Assembly (NCBI GenBank): GCA_016209885.1
Contig: JACQVF010000101.1
Span: 51,962-115,961 of the forward strand
Source: Gemmatimonadota bacterium
GTDB lineage: Bacteria > Gemmatimonadota > Gemmatimonadetes > Longimicrobiales > Gaopeijiaceae
Length of the DNA stretch: 64,000 bases
Direction: 5' to 3'
In this document: one piece after another, positions 25,813 to 34,680 of the stretch
Position numbering within the stretch: position 1 is the first letter of the stretch
How the letters are laid out: the number at the start of each line of letters is the position of its first letter
Notes under the pieces: model-generated
Told to the model about the DNA's origin: nothing
The model's input: only the letters and a program-made list of their open reading frames with translations
The model's database searches: none
Program-made: the position numbers and the translations under genes

Positions 25813-28283
25813 GGCGGCTCCACCGCAGCAGCAGGGGCCCGGTGGGGCCGCACCACCGCGGCTCGCGCATCGGCGCATGCGCCGGCAGCTATGAGAGTGG
25901 ACTCCGGGGCGGCGTGCCTCCGCGGTCCCTGGCGCTGGTGGCGCTCGTGGCGCTGGTTGGGCTCCTCGCTGTGTCGGGCGCCTTCCTGCTGAGCGGCCCG
26001 GCGAAGGCGGCGCTGTCACGCCTCATGGGAGAGCGTTCAGGCGGGCTCCCCGCGCTCCCCGCGCCGCCCTCGACACCCGCTGCGGACGGCCCCGTCTGGG
26101 ACGATTTCGTTGGCGCCGATGTGTGCGGCGACTGCCACCGGACCGAGTTCGAGGCATGGCAGCGGTCTACCCACGGTCGCGCTGGCGGCGATCCCCAGCC
26201 GCACCGCGTCCTGGCTCGCTTCGACGGGCGCCCCATCCGCTTCCGCGATGCTACGGTGACACCCAACCGCACGGCCGACGGACACTACGCTTTCGTGGTC
26301 GAACAGGAGGCGTGGCCCCGCGATACCCTCCGCGTGGACGGCGTCGTGGGCGGCGGGCACATGGTGGGCGGCGGCACCCAGGGCTTCTTCTCCCGCTTCC
26401 CGGACGGCACGGTTCGCTACCTCCCGTTCGACTACCACGCCGGCGCCGGCGTCTGGTTCTGCGACGCCGTTCCCCGGGCCGGCGGAGGCTGGCTCCCGAT
26501 CACACCGGACGCTTCCATCGCCGACTGCCGGGACTGGCCGCCGAGCAGGGTCATGGGGACAGGTGGCGGCCTGGTCTCCTGCCAGGAATGCCACGGCAGC
26601 CAGATCGAGGCCGCGCTCGCGGGCGGCGACGTCCCCTACCGGACCCGCTGGACATCCCTGGCCATCAACTGCGAGTCCTGCCACGGGCCCGGCCGAGACC
26701 ATGTGGCACGCGCTCGCGCCGGCGGCCTGGCTGACTCTCCGGTTCTGGGAATCGAGTACCTGGATACCCTCTCGACGGACGCGTCCCTGGAGGTCTGCTT
26801 CCGCTGCCATGCCCTCAAGAAGGAGCTGGGACGGACCGGCTACCTCCCGGGGAAGGCGTTCCCCGAGTATTACGCGCTGCTCTTCTCGCAGCTCGGCGAC
26901 AGGCCGTACTTCCCGGATGGCCGGGTCCGAACCTTCGCCTACCAGGGTACCCACCTCTCGAGCGACTGCTACGTCAGCGGCGCCATGACCTGCGTGGACT
27001 GCCACGATCCTCACGGACAGGGGTATCGCGACGTCAACCTGCGGCCTCTCGACGGCCGGTTCAGCAATGGCCAGTGTACCGGCTGCCACGCCAGCAAGGC
27101 CGAGCCTCTGGAGGCCCATACCCACCACAAGCCGGACTCGCAGGGGAGTCTCTGCGTCACCTGCCATATGCCGTACCTCCAGGAGCCCGCCATCGGGACG
27201 CGGCTACGCTACGCTCGCTCCGACCACACCATCCCCGTGCCCCGGCCTGCGTTCGACAGGGCGCTGGGCCTCGAGAGCGCCTGCGCGATGTGCCACCGGG
27301 ACCGGTCCACCGCCGAGCTCGAGTCTCAGATGAAGACGTGGTACGGCGAGCTCAAGCCGTTGGAGGACCCGGTGCTCGGGCTACTCCGGGCCGATAAGGC
27401 CCGCGATCGCGCCGCCGCCGCCGAGCACCTCCTCCAGCCCGATGTCCGCCATCCCGTGGCTCAGTTCGCCGGCCTGGCCCGCTTCGTCGAGGAATACCTC
27501 CAGCCGGACATGAAGTCGCTCGAGCCCGAGGTCGTGCGGCGCCTCGAGGGGCTCGGCCGCTCCGACAACATGGACGTGCAGGCTCTCGGACTCGCCGCCC
27601 TCCACCTGGCCCGGGGCCAGGACCGCGGCGTCCGCGCGTTTCTTGCCGAGCGGCTCCAAGCGCTCGGCGCCCGCGACCGCCCGGTCCGCCGCCGCTGGGT
27701 CCTCGCCCTCGGCTATCTCGGCGACGCATACCGGAAGCGACAGGAGCTCGAACCGGCCATCGCCACCTACCGCAAGGCCCTCGAAATCCTTCCCGACGAT
27801 CCGCGGGTGCTGGCCGGTATGGCCCTTGCATACGCCGCCGCCAGCCTGTCCGGGCAGGCCATCCAGCTCCTGGACCGGAGCCTCGAGGTGGACCCGCTGC
27901 AGCCACTGGCCCTGGCCGACCTGGGCGCACTGCGCGCCGGGGCCGGCGATCTCGCCGGAGCCCGTGCCGCACTCGAGCGAGCGATCGAGATCGACCCGTG
28001 GGAGAGCGCTGCGCACCTGAACCTCGGACACCTCGAGCTGGCCAGCGGCCGGGTGCAGGAGGCTGTGGCCGCATACCGCCGCGCCGCGGAAGTCGACCCA
28101 GGGCTGCTCGTGGCACACCTGAGCCTCGCCCAGGCATACCTGCGGCTCGCCGCGCCCGTGGAGGCCGCTGCCTCGGCACGACGGGCGCTCCAGCTTGCCC
28201 CTGACAGCCCGCTGGCGCGACAGATCCTGGACGAGGCGGAAGCAGCCCGAGCGCGAGCGCCGGCTGTCCCCGAGAGAAGGTAG
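25809..28283 (+). CDS. Membrane-anchored octaheme cytochrome c with C-terminal TPR domain
   Basis: 824 residues. One membrane segment (about 41-62) anchors a periplasmic part with eight CxxCH sites in order: CGDCH (106-110), CQECH, CESCH, CFRCH, CVDCH, CTGCH, CVTCH and CAMCH. From about residue 600 to 810 there are TPR repeats (GDAYRKRQELEPAIATYRKALEI, LGHLELASGRVQEAVAAYRRA). The start is the GTG at 25809, which overlaps the preceding stop (GTGA) and has GGGGCGAGG upstream; the longer open frame back to 24636 is out of frame with the triheme gene and spurious. Multiheme-TPR fusions are seen among proteins that handle nitrogen or sulfur compounds or extracellular electrons; the actual reaction here is unknown. 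Confidence 0.9.
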   Translation: MRRLHRSSRGPVGPHHRGSRIGACAGSYESGLRGGVPPRSLALVALVALVGLLAVSGAFLLSGPAKAALSRLMGERSGGLPALPAPPSTPAADGPVWDDFVGADVCGDCHRTEFEAWQRSTHGRAGGDPQPHRVLARFDGRPIRFRDATVTPNRTADGHYAFVVEQEAWPRDTLRVDGVVGGGHMVGGGTQGFFSRFPDGTVRYLPFDYHAGAGVWFCDAVPRAGGGWLPITPDASIADCRDWPPSRVMGTGGGLVSCQECHGSQIEAALAGGDVPYRTRWTSLAINCESCHGPGRDHVARARAGGLADSPVLGIEYLDTLSTDASLEVCFRCHALKKELGRTGYLPGKAFPEYYALLFSQLGDRPYFPDGRVRTFAYQGTHLSSDCYVSGAMTCVDCHDPHGQGYRDVNLRPLDGRFSNGQCTGCHASKAEPLEAHTHHKPDSQGSLCVTCHMPYLQEPAIGTRLRYARSDHTIPVPRPAFDRALGLESACAMCHRDRSTAELESQMKTWYGELKPLEDPVLGLLRADKARDRAAAAEHLLQPDVRHPVAQFAGLARFVEEYLQPDMKSLEPEVVRRLEGLGRSDNMDVQALGLAALHLARGQDRGVRAFLAERLQALGARDRPVRRRWVLALGYLGDAYRKRQELEPAIATYRKALEILPDDPRVLAGMALAYAAASLSGQAIQLLDRSLEVDPLQPLALADLGALRAGAGDLAGARAALERAIEIDPWESAAHLNLGHLELASGRVQEAVAAYRRAAEVDPGLLVAHLSLAQAYLRLAAPVEAAASARRALQLAPDSPLARQILDEAEAARARAPAVPERR

Positions 28284-28722
28284 CCGGCCCGTCCGCGCCA
28301 CCGCTCCGGCCCAATGGTCCATGGGCACTGCCGGCTGCGGCCGCTGCGGCCAACCATTCTTGACAAATGTGATAGCTGAGTCCAATTATGCACCGAGTTT
28401 TGCACACCGATACCGAACCGCAGGTGTGGCGGTACGCCACGATCGCCCGCTGATATCTTCCGACCTGAACCCGAAGCGCCGCGCTCGGGGCCGGGGTCGG
28501 TGAAGTTATGTCTGGGCCGCCCCGCGGCCGAGCCAGGCAGAACGGGCAGAAGAGGTTACAGACGACTACCGGGACGGTGGACCCCGACCGTCGTTCTCCC
28601 CACGGCTAGCCCGTAGCCCCGGGAGCGAATGAGACGGCGGCGGGCGGCAGTGCTTTCCGCCCGACTCCTGCACGGCTGCGTCCCCGGGACCGTGCGCTCA
28701 CCCTCTCCAAAGGAGGCGGAGT
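28284..28722. other. 439-base intergenic region upstream of the second susC
   Basis: No gene seen. It contains a locally AT-rich stretch (28355-28400) with a promoter candidate, a 6-bp stem (GTGGCG/CGCCAC, 28426-28440) just downstream of it that could be an operator or leader hairpin, and a second short stem (GGCCGC/GCGGCC, 28515-28529). It must hold the end of the cytochrome transcript and the control region of the susC-susD pair. Confidence 0.5.
28360..28389 (+). promoter_or_regulatory. Sigma70-like promoter candidate for susC copy 2
   Basis: A perfect TTGACA at 28360-28365 is followed after 18 bases by AATTAT at 28384-28389 (four of six against TATAAT), within an AT-rich island. The predicted start would leave a leader of about 330 bases before the susC ATG. 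Confidence 0.5.
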
Positions 28723-31629
28723 ATGAGGCCACTTGGTTCGAATTCCACGTTGCGGGACGAGAGCCGACTCAGAGGTCTCGCGCCCTGGGTTGTGATCCCT
28801 GCCCTGCTCGTAGTGCTGGCGGCCGTGCCGGCGTCGGCCCAGCAGGGTGGGACGGTCACCGGCACGGTGGTGGATGCTCGTACGCAGGCCCCCATCTCGA
28901 GCGCTCAGGTATTCCTCGCCGGGACGGGGATCGGCACTCTGACAGCGGCGAACGGGCGCTTTCTGCTCCTGGACGTACCGGCGGGTACGCACGAGATCCG
29001 GGTGGAGCGGATCGGGTACGCGGACGGCGTCCAGAGCGTCACGGTCCGGGCCGGCGAGTCGCAGGCAGTGAGCTTCCAGCTCGCGGAAGACGTGCTGGAG
29101 CTCGACGAGCTCGTGGTAACGGGAGAGGCAGGCGCGGCGCGCCGGCGTGAGATCGGAAACACGATCACGCAGATCAACCTCACCGATGTGCAGGAGCCGG
29201 TGGTCGGGCTGGAGGGTCTGCTCCAGGGGAGGGCCACGGGTCTCGCCATCACCGAGTCCGGGTCCCAGGCGGGTAGTGGCGCCATGATACGGCTGCGGGG
29301 CAACGTGAGCATCTCGCAGAGCAACACGCCGCTCGTCTATATCGACGGGGTCCGCACGCGGAGCGACCCGTATCCCCGCAACGTCGGACCCGTGGGCACC
29401 AAGGACAACCGCAGCCCGAACACGGTAGCGAGCCCGCTCAACGATATCGACCCGAGCACGATCGAGCGGATCGAGATCATCAAGGGTGCGGCCGCTACTG
29501 CCCTCTACGGCACAGAGGCGGCGGCGGGCGTGATCCAGATCTTCACGAAGAAGGGCACGCCTGGGCGGACGCGCTGGACACTCCAGGTGGACCAGGGGTT
29601 CACCGATATCCAGAGCTTCAACCATCACACCGACGTGTACCCCTACTTCCGGACCGAGCCCTGGCTGCGGAAGGGCTACCAGCAGAGCTACAGCCTGTCG
29701 GCCCAGGGCACGCAGGCCGGGATCGCGTACTACGTGTCAGGCACCTATGGGGACGACGACTACTCGCTGGTTCTGGATAATGAGACGAAGGGCGCCTTCC
29801 GGGTCAACATGGGGTTCAACCTGCTCGGCGTGAACGTCCAGTGGAACACGGGCTACATCCTTTCCGACATCACGAACACGCCGTCGGGCAACAACTCCAA
29901 CGGCCCGTACATGAACGCGTACCGCGGCGATGCGAACTACGTGGGCGGCTATGACGTCGAGGTCATCAACAAGACGCTGGACCTCGAGCATACCGAGGAC
30001 ATCGAGCGCCTCACGTCCGGCGTCACCCTCACGTATTCCCCGAGCTCCGCGTTCTCGAACCGGCTGGTGTTCGGGTTCGATCGCACGGACATGGAGCTCA
30101 TCTCCTACCGGCCGTTCGGGTACATCCTGGAGCCCCTCGGGGCGAGGTCGGACAAGCGGTGGGTCGGGCAGACGCTGACGTTCGACTACTCCGGCAGTTA
30201 CCGGTTCGACCTGGGCCGGCAGTTGGGCGCCACGTTCTCCTGGGGCGCGCAGACGGTCGAGACGGAGGAGCTCACCACCCATGGCTGGGGCGAGTATTTT
30301 CCGGGGCCCGGGGACGCCGTGGTGAGCAACGGATCGATCCAGCTCGCAAGCGAGGAGCGCATCCGGGTGATCAACGGCGGCTTCTTCGGTCAGGTCCGCT
30401 TCGACGTGAGGGACCGGATCTTCCTGACCGCCGGCCTCCGGATGGACGGGAACAGCGCGTTCGGCCAGGACCTGGGGCTCGAGCCGTACCCGAAGGCAAG
30501 CCTCTCCTACGTGATCTCTGACGAGGCGTTCTGGCCCAAGGCCCTGGGCACGCTCAAGCTGCGCACCGGCTACGGGCACTCGGGTCGGGCGCCCGGAGCC
30601 TTCGACGCCGTCCGCACGTGGGCGCCCACCAGCCTGGCCGGGCAGCCCGGCTTCATCCCTCAGAATCTGGGGAACCCGAAGCTGGGGCCGGAGCGGACCG
30701 CGGAGATCGAGGCCGGCTTCGACGCCGGATGGCTGGGCAACCGCGTCACCGCGGAGCTCACCTGGTACCAGCGGACGACGAGCGACGCCCTGTTCCCGGT
30801 GAGCAACATGCCGTCTCAGGGCGGCTGGCGGTCCCAGCTCCAGAACGTGGGCAAAGTCAGGAACCGAGGGATCGAGCTGTCCGTCGATGCGACCGTGCTC
30901 GAGAGCCGCGACTTCGGCTGGGACCTGGGGTTGGGGGTCGCCACCAACCACAGCGAGGTGCTCACCCTCGGCGGCGCCGCGCCGTTCTCGGTGGGGAACC
31001 TGGGCTGGATCAGGGAAGGGCAGCCCGCCCCCGTGATCATCGGGGAGAAGGTCCTGAACGAGGACGAGTTCGCGGATCCGAAGATCGATGCCAACTACGC
31101 GTACGGGCCGAACCAGCCCACGACGATCATCACGCCGAGCTCGCGCATCCGTCTGCCGGGTGGCGTCATCCTGAGCGCCCGCGGCGAGTACCTGGGCGGC
31201 TTCTACATGCAGGACGGGCCGTCCGGAAACGCCACCGGCCGGTCCATCGAGTGGCCGGCCTGCAGCCGCCAGGTGCTCGGCGACATCAGCAAGGCGATCG
31301 CGGCCAAGCAGCTCGAAGGGATCAGCGCGCTGGAGCGGCGGCGTTGCGATCTCAAGAAGTCCCAGAGCCGTACCTGGGTCTATCCCGGCGACTTCTTCAA
31401 GGTGCGGGACGTCACCCTGTCGGTGCCGGTGGACTTCCTGCTCCCGTGGGGCGAGGACGCGCGCCTGAGCCTTACGGCCAGGAACGCGATCCGTTGGCTG
31501 AACGATGGCTTCTGGGCGTTCGACCCCGAGATGCCCGGCAACGATGGCGCGGACACCTTCGTGCGCGGCTTCTCCGAGCACGTGCCGCCGCCGGCGGTCT
31601 ACACTGCCTCCTTGCGCATCAACTTCTGA
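28723..31629 (+). CDS. susC: SusC/RagA-family TonB-dependent outer-membrane receptor (copy 2)
   Basis: 968 residues. Sec signal peptide (about 1-40, ...AVPASAQQ), carboxypeptidase-regulatory-like domain (GTVTGTVVDARTQAPI...GTHEIRVERIGY), plug with LDELVVTGEAG, IERIEIIKGAAATALYGTEAA and GVIQIFTKKG, then a full barrel ending SLRINF. It is more distant from the other two receptors than they are from each other in the plug (AARRREIGNTITQINL). AAAGGAGG lies six to seven bases before the ATG. It pairs with the SusD gene 74 bases downstream. This pair is followed by an aminotransferase and not by a serine hydrolase. Confidence 0.93.
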   Translation: MRPLGSNSTLRDESRLRGLAPWVVIPALLVVLAAVPASAQQGGTVTGTVVDARTQAPISSAQVFLAGTGIGTLTAANGRFLLLDVPAGTHEIRVERIGYADGVQSVTVRAGESQAVSFQLAEDVLELDELVVTGEAGAARRREIGNTITQINLTDVQEPVVGLEGLLQGRATGLAITESGSQAGSGAMIRLRGNVSISQSNTPLVYIDGVRTRSDPYPRNVGPVGTKDNRSPNTVASPLNDIDPSTIERIEIIKGAAATALYGTEAAAGVIQIFTKKGTPGRTRWTLQVDQGFTDIQSFNHHTDVYPYFRTEPWLRKGYQQSYSLSAQGTQAGIAYYVSGTYGDDDYSLVLDNETKGAFRVNMGFNLLGVNVQWNTGYILSDITNTPSGNNSNGPYMNAYRGDANYVGGYDVEVINKTLDLEHTEDIERLTSGVTLTYSPSSAFSNRLVFGFDRTDMELISYRPFGYILEPLGARSDKRWVGQTLTFDYSGSYRFDLGRQLGATFSWGAQTVETEELTTHGWGEYFPGPGDAVVSNGSIQLASEERIRVINGGFFGQVRFDVRDRIFLTAGLRMDGNSAFGQDLGLEPYPKASLSYVISDEAFWPKALGTLKLRTGYGHSGRAPGAFDAVRTWAPTSLAGQPGFIPQNLGNPKLGPERTAEIEAGFDAGWLGNRVTAELTWYQRTTSDALFPVSNMPSQGGWRSQLQNVGKVRNRGIELSVDATVLESRDFGWDLGLGVATNHSEVLTLGGAAPFSVGNLGWIREGQPAPVIIGEKVLNEDEFADPKIDANYAYGPNQPTTIITPSSRIRLPGGVILSARGEYLGGFYMQDGPSGNATGRSIEWPACSRQVLGDISKAIAAKQLEGISALERRRCDLKKSQSRTWVYPGDFFKVRDVTLSVPVDFLLPWGEDARLSLTARNAIRWLNDGFWAFDPEMPGNDGADTFVRGFSEHVPPPAVYTASLRINF

Positions 31630-31703
31630 GCGGGGAGGAACCCGTGGACAGCCAAGTGATTCGAGCCAGCGCGAAAATGAGGACCGACCAGGGAGATACC
31701 AAG

Positions 31704-33068
31704 ATGCGCGTTCAAGCTGAACGGAACGAAGGCACGTGTGCGAGGGCCCGGGCGCCGGCGGGCTTCCTGGCGATCCTGGCCCTCGCCGCATCGGCCTGCA
31801 ACTTCGACGTCACCAACCCGGGTCCCGCTCAGGACGCAGTCCTCGACCGCGCCGAGTCCCACCAGGCGATCGTGGTCGGGGCGAACCGGCTGTACAACGA
31901 CGCCTTCAACCTGACCACCATTCTCTCGGCCGCCCACGCGCGAGAGGTGTTCCCCTCCGGCAACACGGGCTACAAGGCCATCGGCGAGTTCAACCGGCGA
32001 GGGCTCATGCCGTATGACGACGGCAAGGCGAGTGGGCAGTCGTGGGATCCGGTGCAGAACGCCCGCTGGGTCGCCGAGGCGGGTGTCGAGCGGTTCCGCC
32101 GCGTTCTCAAGACCGACTTCGCCAAGTCGGCCGTGGCCGGCCAGTCGCTCCTTTGGGCGGGGCTCAGCAGCCGCCTCGCAGGCGAGCACTTCTGCGAGGC
32201 CGTGCTCGACGGCGGGCCGATCCAGCCACGTACGGCCTTCTTCGAGAGGGCCGAGAAGCAATTCACGGAGGCGATCCAGGTGGCCCGGGCAGCCGGGAAG
32301 AAGGATATCGAGCTCGCGGCCGTGGGCGGGCGGGCATCCGTGCGAATGTCGCTCGGCAAGTGGGCCGACGCCGTGGCCGATGCCGGCCAGGTGCCGCTCA
32401 GCTTCAAGTACCAGACCAAATTCTCCGATGCGGACATCGACCAGAAGCTCTCGTTCGCCTTCCTGATCAGCAGCGCGCCCTGGCGTGCCTTCACGGTCTG
32501 GAACACGTTCTATCTCGATTACTACACCCAGACCGGAGACCCACGGACGCCCTGGGAGAAGCATCCCACCCAGGACCTGGGCGACTCGGGCGTCGGTGAC
32601 TGGGGTAAGGTCCCCTTCCGCATGCAGCGGAAGTACACGAAAACCGACGACGCGGTTGACCTCGTGGACGGCCGCGAGATGCGCTTGATCATCGCCGAGT
32701 CCTACCTCGTGAAGGGGGAGTGGCAGCAGGCGATGCAGATCACCAACGAGCTCCGCACCAGTCTGATCAGCCGGAAGACGGGCAAGCCTCTCGAGCCGTG
32801 GCAGGCGAGCAACGTGGAGGAGGCGTGGACCGCCTTCTTCAAGGAGCGGGGCATCGAGCTCTGGCTCGAGGGCCGGCGCATGGGCGATCGGCAGCGGTGG
32901 AAGGACACCAAAGCGCCCGGCAAGCTGACCGTTTGGGAGGTCTCGAGCACGACGGAGCCTGTGCACGAGCGGGGCCGGGGCACGTACCTGGATCCGAACT
33001 TCGTCCTCTGCTTCCCCGTCCCCCGGAGCGAGCGGATCACCAACCCCAACGTCCCCGACCTGCCGTAG
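31704..33068 (+). CDS. susD: SusD/RagB-family outer-membrane lipoprotein (copy 2)
   Basis: 454 residues, with a lipoprotein signal peptide ending A-S-A-C. SusD traits are the N-terminal NFDVTNPGPAQDAVLD, the central TPR-like helices, WLEGRRMGDRQRW and the C-terminal LCFPVPRSERITNPNVP. The ATG at 31704 (GGGAGA upstream) gives a signal peptide of normal length. In-frame starts at 31677 (ATG) and 31644 (GTG, with a stronger GGGGAGG site) would add 9 or 20 residues before it, so the start is not certain. It works with the adjacent SusC channel. A strong hairpin follows the stop codon. Confidence 0.88.
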   Translation: MRVQAERNEGTCARARAPAGFLAILALAASACNFDVTNPGPAQDAVLDRAESHQAIVVGANRLYNDAFNLTTILSAAHAREVFPSGNTGYKAIGEFNRRGLMPYDDGKASGQSWDPVQNARWVAEAGVERFRRVLKTDFAKSAVAGQSLLWAGLSSRLAGEHFCEAVLDGGPIQPRTAFFERAEKQFTEAIQVARAAGKKDIELAAVGGRASVRMSLGKWADAVADAGQVPLSFKYQTKFSDADIDQKLSFAFLISSAPWRAFTVWNTFYLDYYTQTGDPRTPWEKHPTQDLGDSGVGDWGKVPFRMQRKYTKTDDAVDLVDGREMRLIIAESYLVKGEWQQAMQITNELRTSLISRKTGKPLEPWQASNVEEAWTAFFKERGIELWLEGRRMGDRQRWKDTKAPGKLTVWEVSSTTEPVHERGRGTYLDPNFVLCFPVPRSERITNPNVPDLP

Positions 33069-33102
33069 TGCCGTAGGGATGCCGGCAGGAGTGTCGGAAT
33101 GA

Positions 33103-33134
33103 GAACCCGGGGCCGGCGCTCCGGCCCCGGGTTC
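33103..33134 (+). terminator. GC-rich hairpin after susD copy 2
   Basis: Perfect 14-bp stem (left arm GAACCCGGGGCCGG) with a 4-base loop, 35 bases beyond the susD stop. There is no T-run. It is placed as the terminator or mRNA-stabilising structure of the susC-susD unit. Confidence 0.6.
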
Positions 33135-33142
33135 ATGTGTGC

Positions 33143-33198
33143 GTACCGTGGTACCGTGGTACCGTGGTACCGTGGTAGCCCGGTATCCTGGTACCCTG
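33143..33198. repeat. Octamer tandem repeat, seven units
   Basis: Four exact copies of gtaccgtg followed by three degenerate copies (gtagcccg, gtatcctg, gtaccctg), all in the same 8-bp register, between the susD hairpin and the aminotransferase start. The period matches the tract at 5671, though the unit differs. Confidence 0.92.
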
Positions 33199-33287
33199 GT
33201 GGCGCCCGGGCGCGCGGGAGCCGTGGCCGACACGATAACACGATAGGCCCCACGCCGACGTTGTCGGACAGCGGGAGAAAGAAGAGA

Positions 33288-34481
33288 ATGGCGCAACAGA
33301 CGATGCCTTCACTGGCTCGAAGGGCGCTCGGGACGGCCTCCTCCGCCCCGGTGCGTCTGGCGGATCTGGCCACCACCATGCAGCGGCAAGGGATCGACGT
33401 CATCGATCTGTCGGCGGGCCGGGCATCCGAGTCCACGCCGGGGTTCGTGGTGCGTGCCGCGACGCAGGCGATGCTCGCCGGCGACACCCATCAGACGATG
33501 GCCCGGGGGAGGCCCGAGTACCGCGAGGCGTGCGCGCGGAAGCTGGCTCGCGAGAACGCGATCGAGGCCGACCCCGAAACGTCGATCCTGGCCACGCTCG
33601 GCTGCAAGCAGGGGCTCATGCTCTCGCTGCTGGCGGTCCTCGATCCCGGCGACGAGGTCATCATCGAGGACCCGTGCTTCGTAAGCTACCAGCCGACCGT
33701 CGAGCTCGTCGGTGGGGTGCCGGTGGCGGTTCCCCTTCGCCCGGAAACCGGCTTCCGCTGGGCCGCCCGCGACCTCGAGGCAGCCGTCACCGAGCGGACC
33801 AAGGCGATCCTCTTCTGCTCGCCCCAGAACCCCACGGGAGCGGTGCACAGTGCGGAGGATCTCGACGCCATTGCCGCAGTCGCCGTGGAGCACGACCTGT
33901 TCGTGATCTCCGACGAGATCTACGAGCGCGTAACGTGGGGCGGACGCCGGCACATCTCCATCGCCACGCGCCCGGCAATGAGGGAGCGGAACCTGGCCCT
34001 CATGGGCCTGACCAAGAGCTTCTCCATGGGCGGCTGGCGGATCGGCTTCGTCTTCGGGCCGGAGCCGGTGATCTCCGCGATGGTCACGCTCCAGCAGCAC
34101 TTGATCACGAGCGCGGGGGCGTTCACCCAGATCGGAGCGGCGGCCGCGCTTGCGGATCCACCGCCGCCCGAGGTCACCGCCTTATGGTGTGACTGGGAGC
34201 GCCGCTGCGAGTTCGTGGCCTCGGAGCTCGACCGGATGCCGGGGGTGTCGTGCCGCCCCCCGGAGGGTGGTTATTACGCATGGGCCGACATCTCGGGCAC
34301 CGGCTTCTCGTCGGAGGAGCTGGCCGAGCGGCTGCTCCGGGACTACCACGTCGCCGTCGTGCCCGGAAGGGCCTTCGGCCCGCACGGAGAAGGATACCTG
34401 CGGATCACCTGCGTGAAGTCGTGGGACATCCTTCAGGAGGCTGTCTCACGACTGCGCGACGCGTTGTCGCACCCGGGTTGA
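33288..34481 (+). CDS. Class I/II PLP-dependent aminotransferase (aspartate aminotransferase family)
   Basis: 397 residues. PLP-binding residues: N181 (SPQNPTG), D209 and Y212 (ISDEIYE) and the Schiff-base lysine K243 (GLTKSFSMGGWRIGF). This is the fold-type I class I family, which moves amino groups between amino acids and 2-oxoglutarate or pyruvate. The ATG at 33288 follows a GGGAGAAAGAAGAGA stretch; the open frame upstream only reads the octamer repeat. It follows susC-susD copy 2 beyond a hairpin, and converges with the class IV aminotransferase. The substrate is unknown. Confidence 0.9.
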   Translation: MAQQTMPSLARRALGTASSAPVRLADLATTMQRQGIDVIDLSAGRASESTPGFVVRAATQAMLAGDTHQTMARGRPEYREACARKLARENAIEADPETSILATLGCKQGLMLSLLAVLDPGDEVIIEDPCFVSYQPTVELVGGVPVAVPLRPETGFRWAARDLEAAVTERTKAILFCSPQNPTGAVHSAEDLDAIAAVAVEHDLFVISDEIYERVTWGGRRHISIATRPAMRERNLALMGLTKSFSMGGWRIGFVFGPEPVISAMVTLQQHLITSAGAFTQIGAAAALADPPPPEVTALWCDWERRCEFVASELDRMPGVSCRPPEGGYYAWADISGTGFSSEELAERLLRDYHVAVVPGRAFGPHGEGYLRITCVKSWDILQEAVSRLRDALSHPG

Positions 34482-34570
34482 CGTCCTCATCTGAAGTCAG
34501 CCGTCCCCGTTGACCCCCGTTGACCGCCCGGCCACGGGGATCTGACCGCACGCAGGTCTCGCCAAAGGCA

Positions 34571-34650
34571 CCCCGACCGGCTCGGGGACGCGCGTCGCGG
34601 TCGCCGCGCCCGGCACACGTGCCGCCGCGGGCTCGTCGCGCGGCGCGCGA
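34571..34650. other. Convergent intergenic stems
   Basis: Between two convergent aminotransferase genes. A 6-bp stem (CCCCGA/TCGGGG, 34571-34587) and a near-perfect palindrome (GTCGCGCG-G-CGCGCGAC, 34635-34651) are the only structures seen. They may serve as a weak bidirectional terminator. Confidence 0.3.
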
Positions 34651-34680
34651 CTCCACGGTACTCAGAAGAATTGATGCGGG

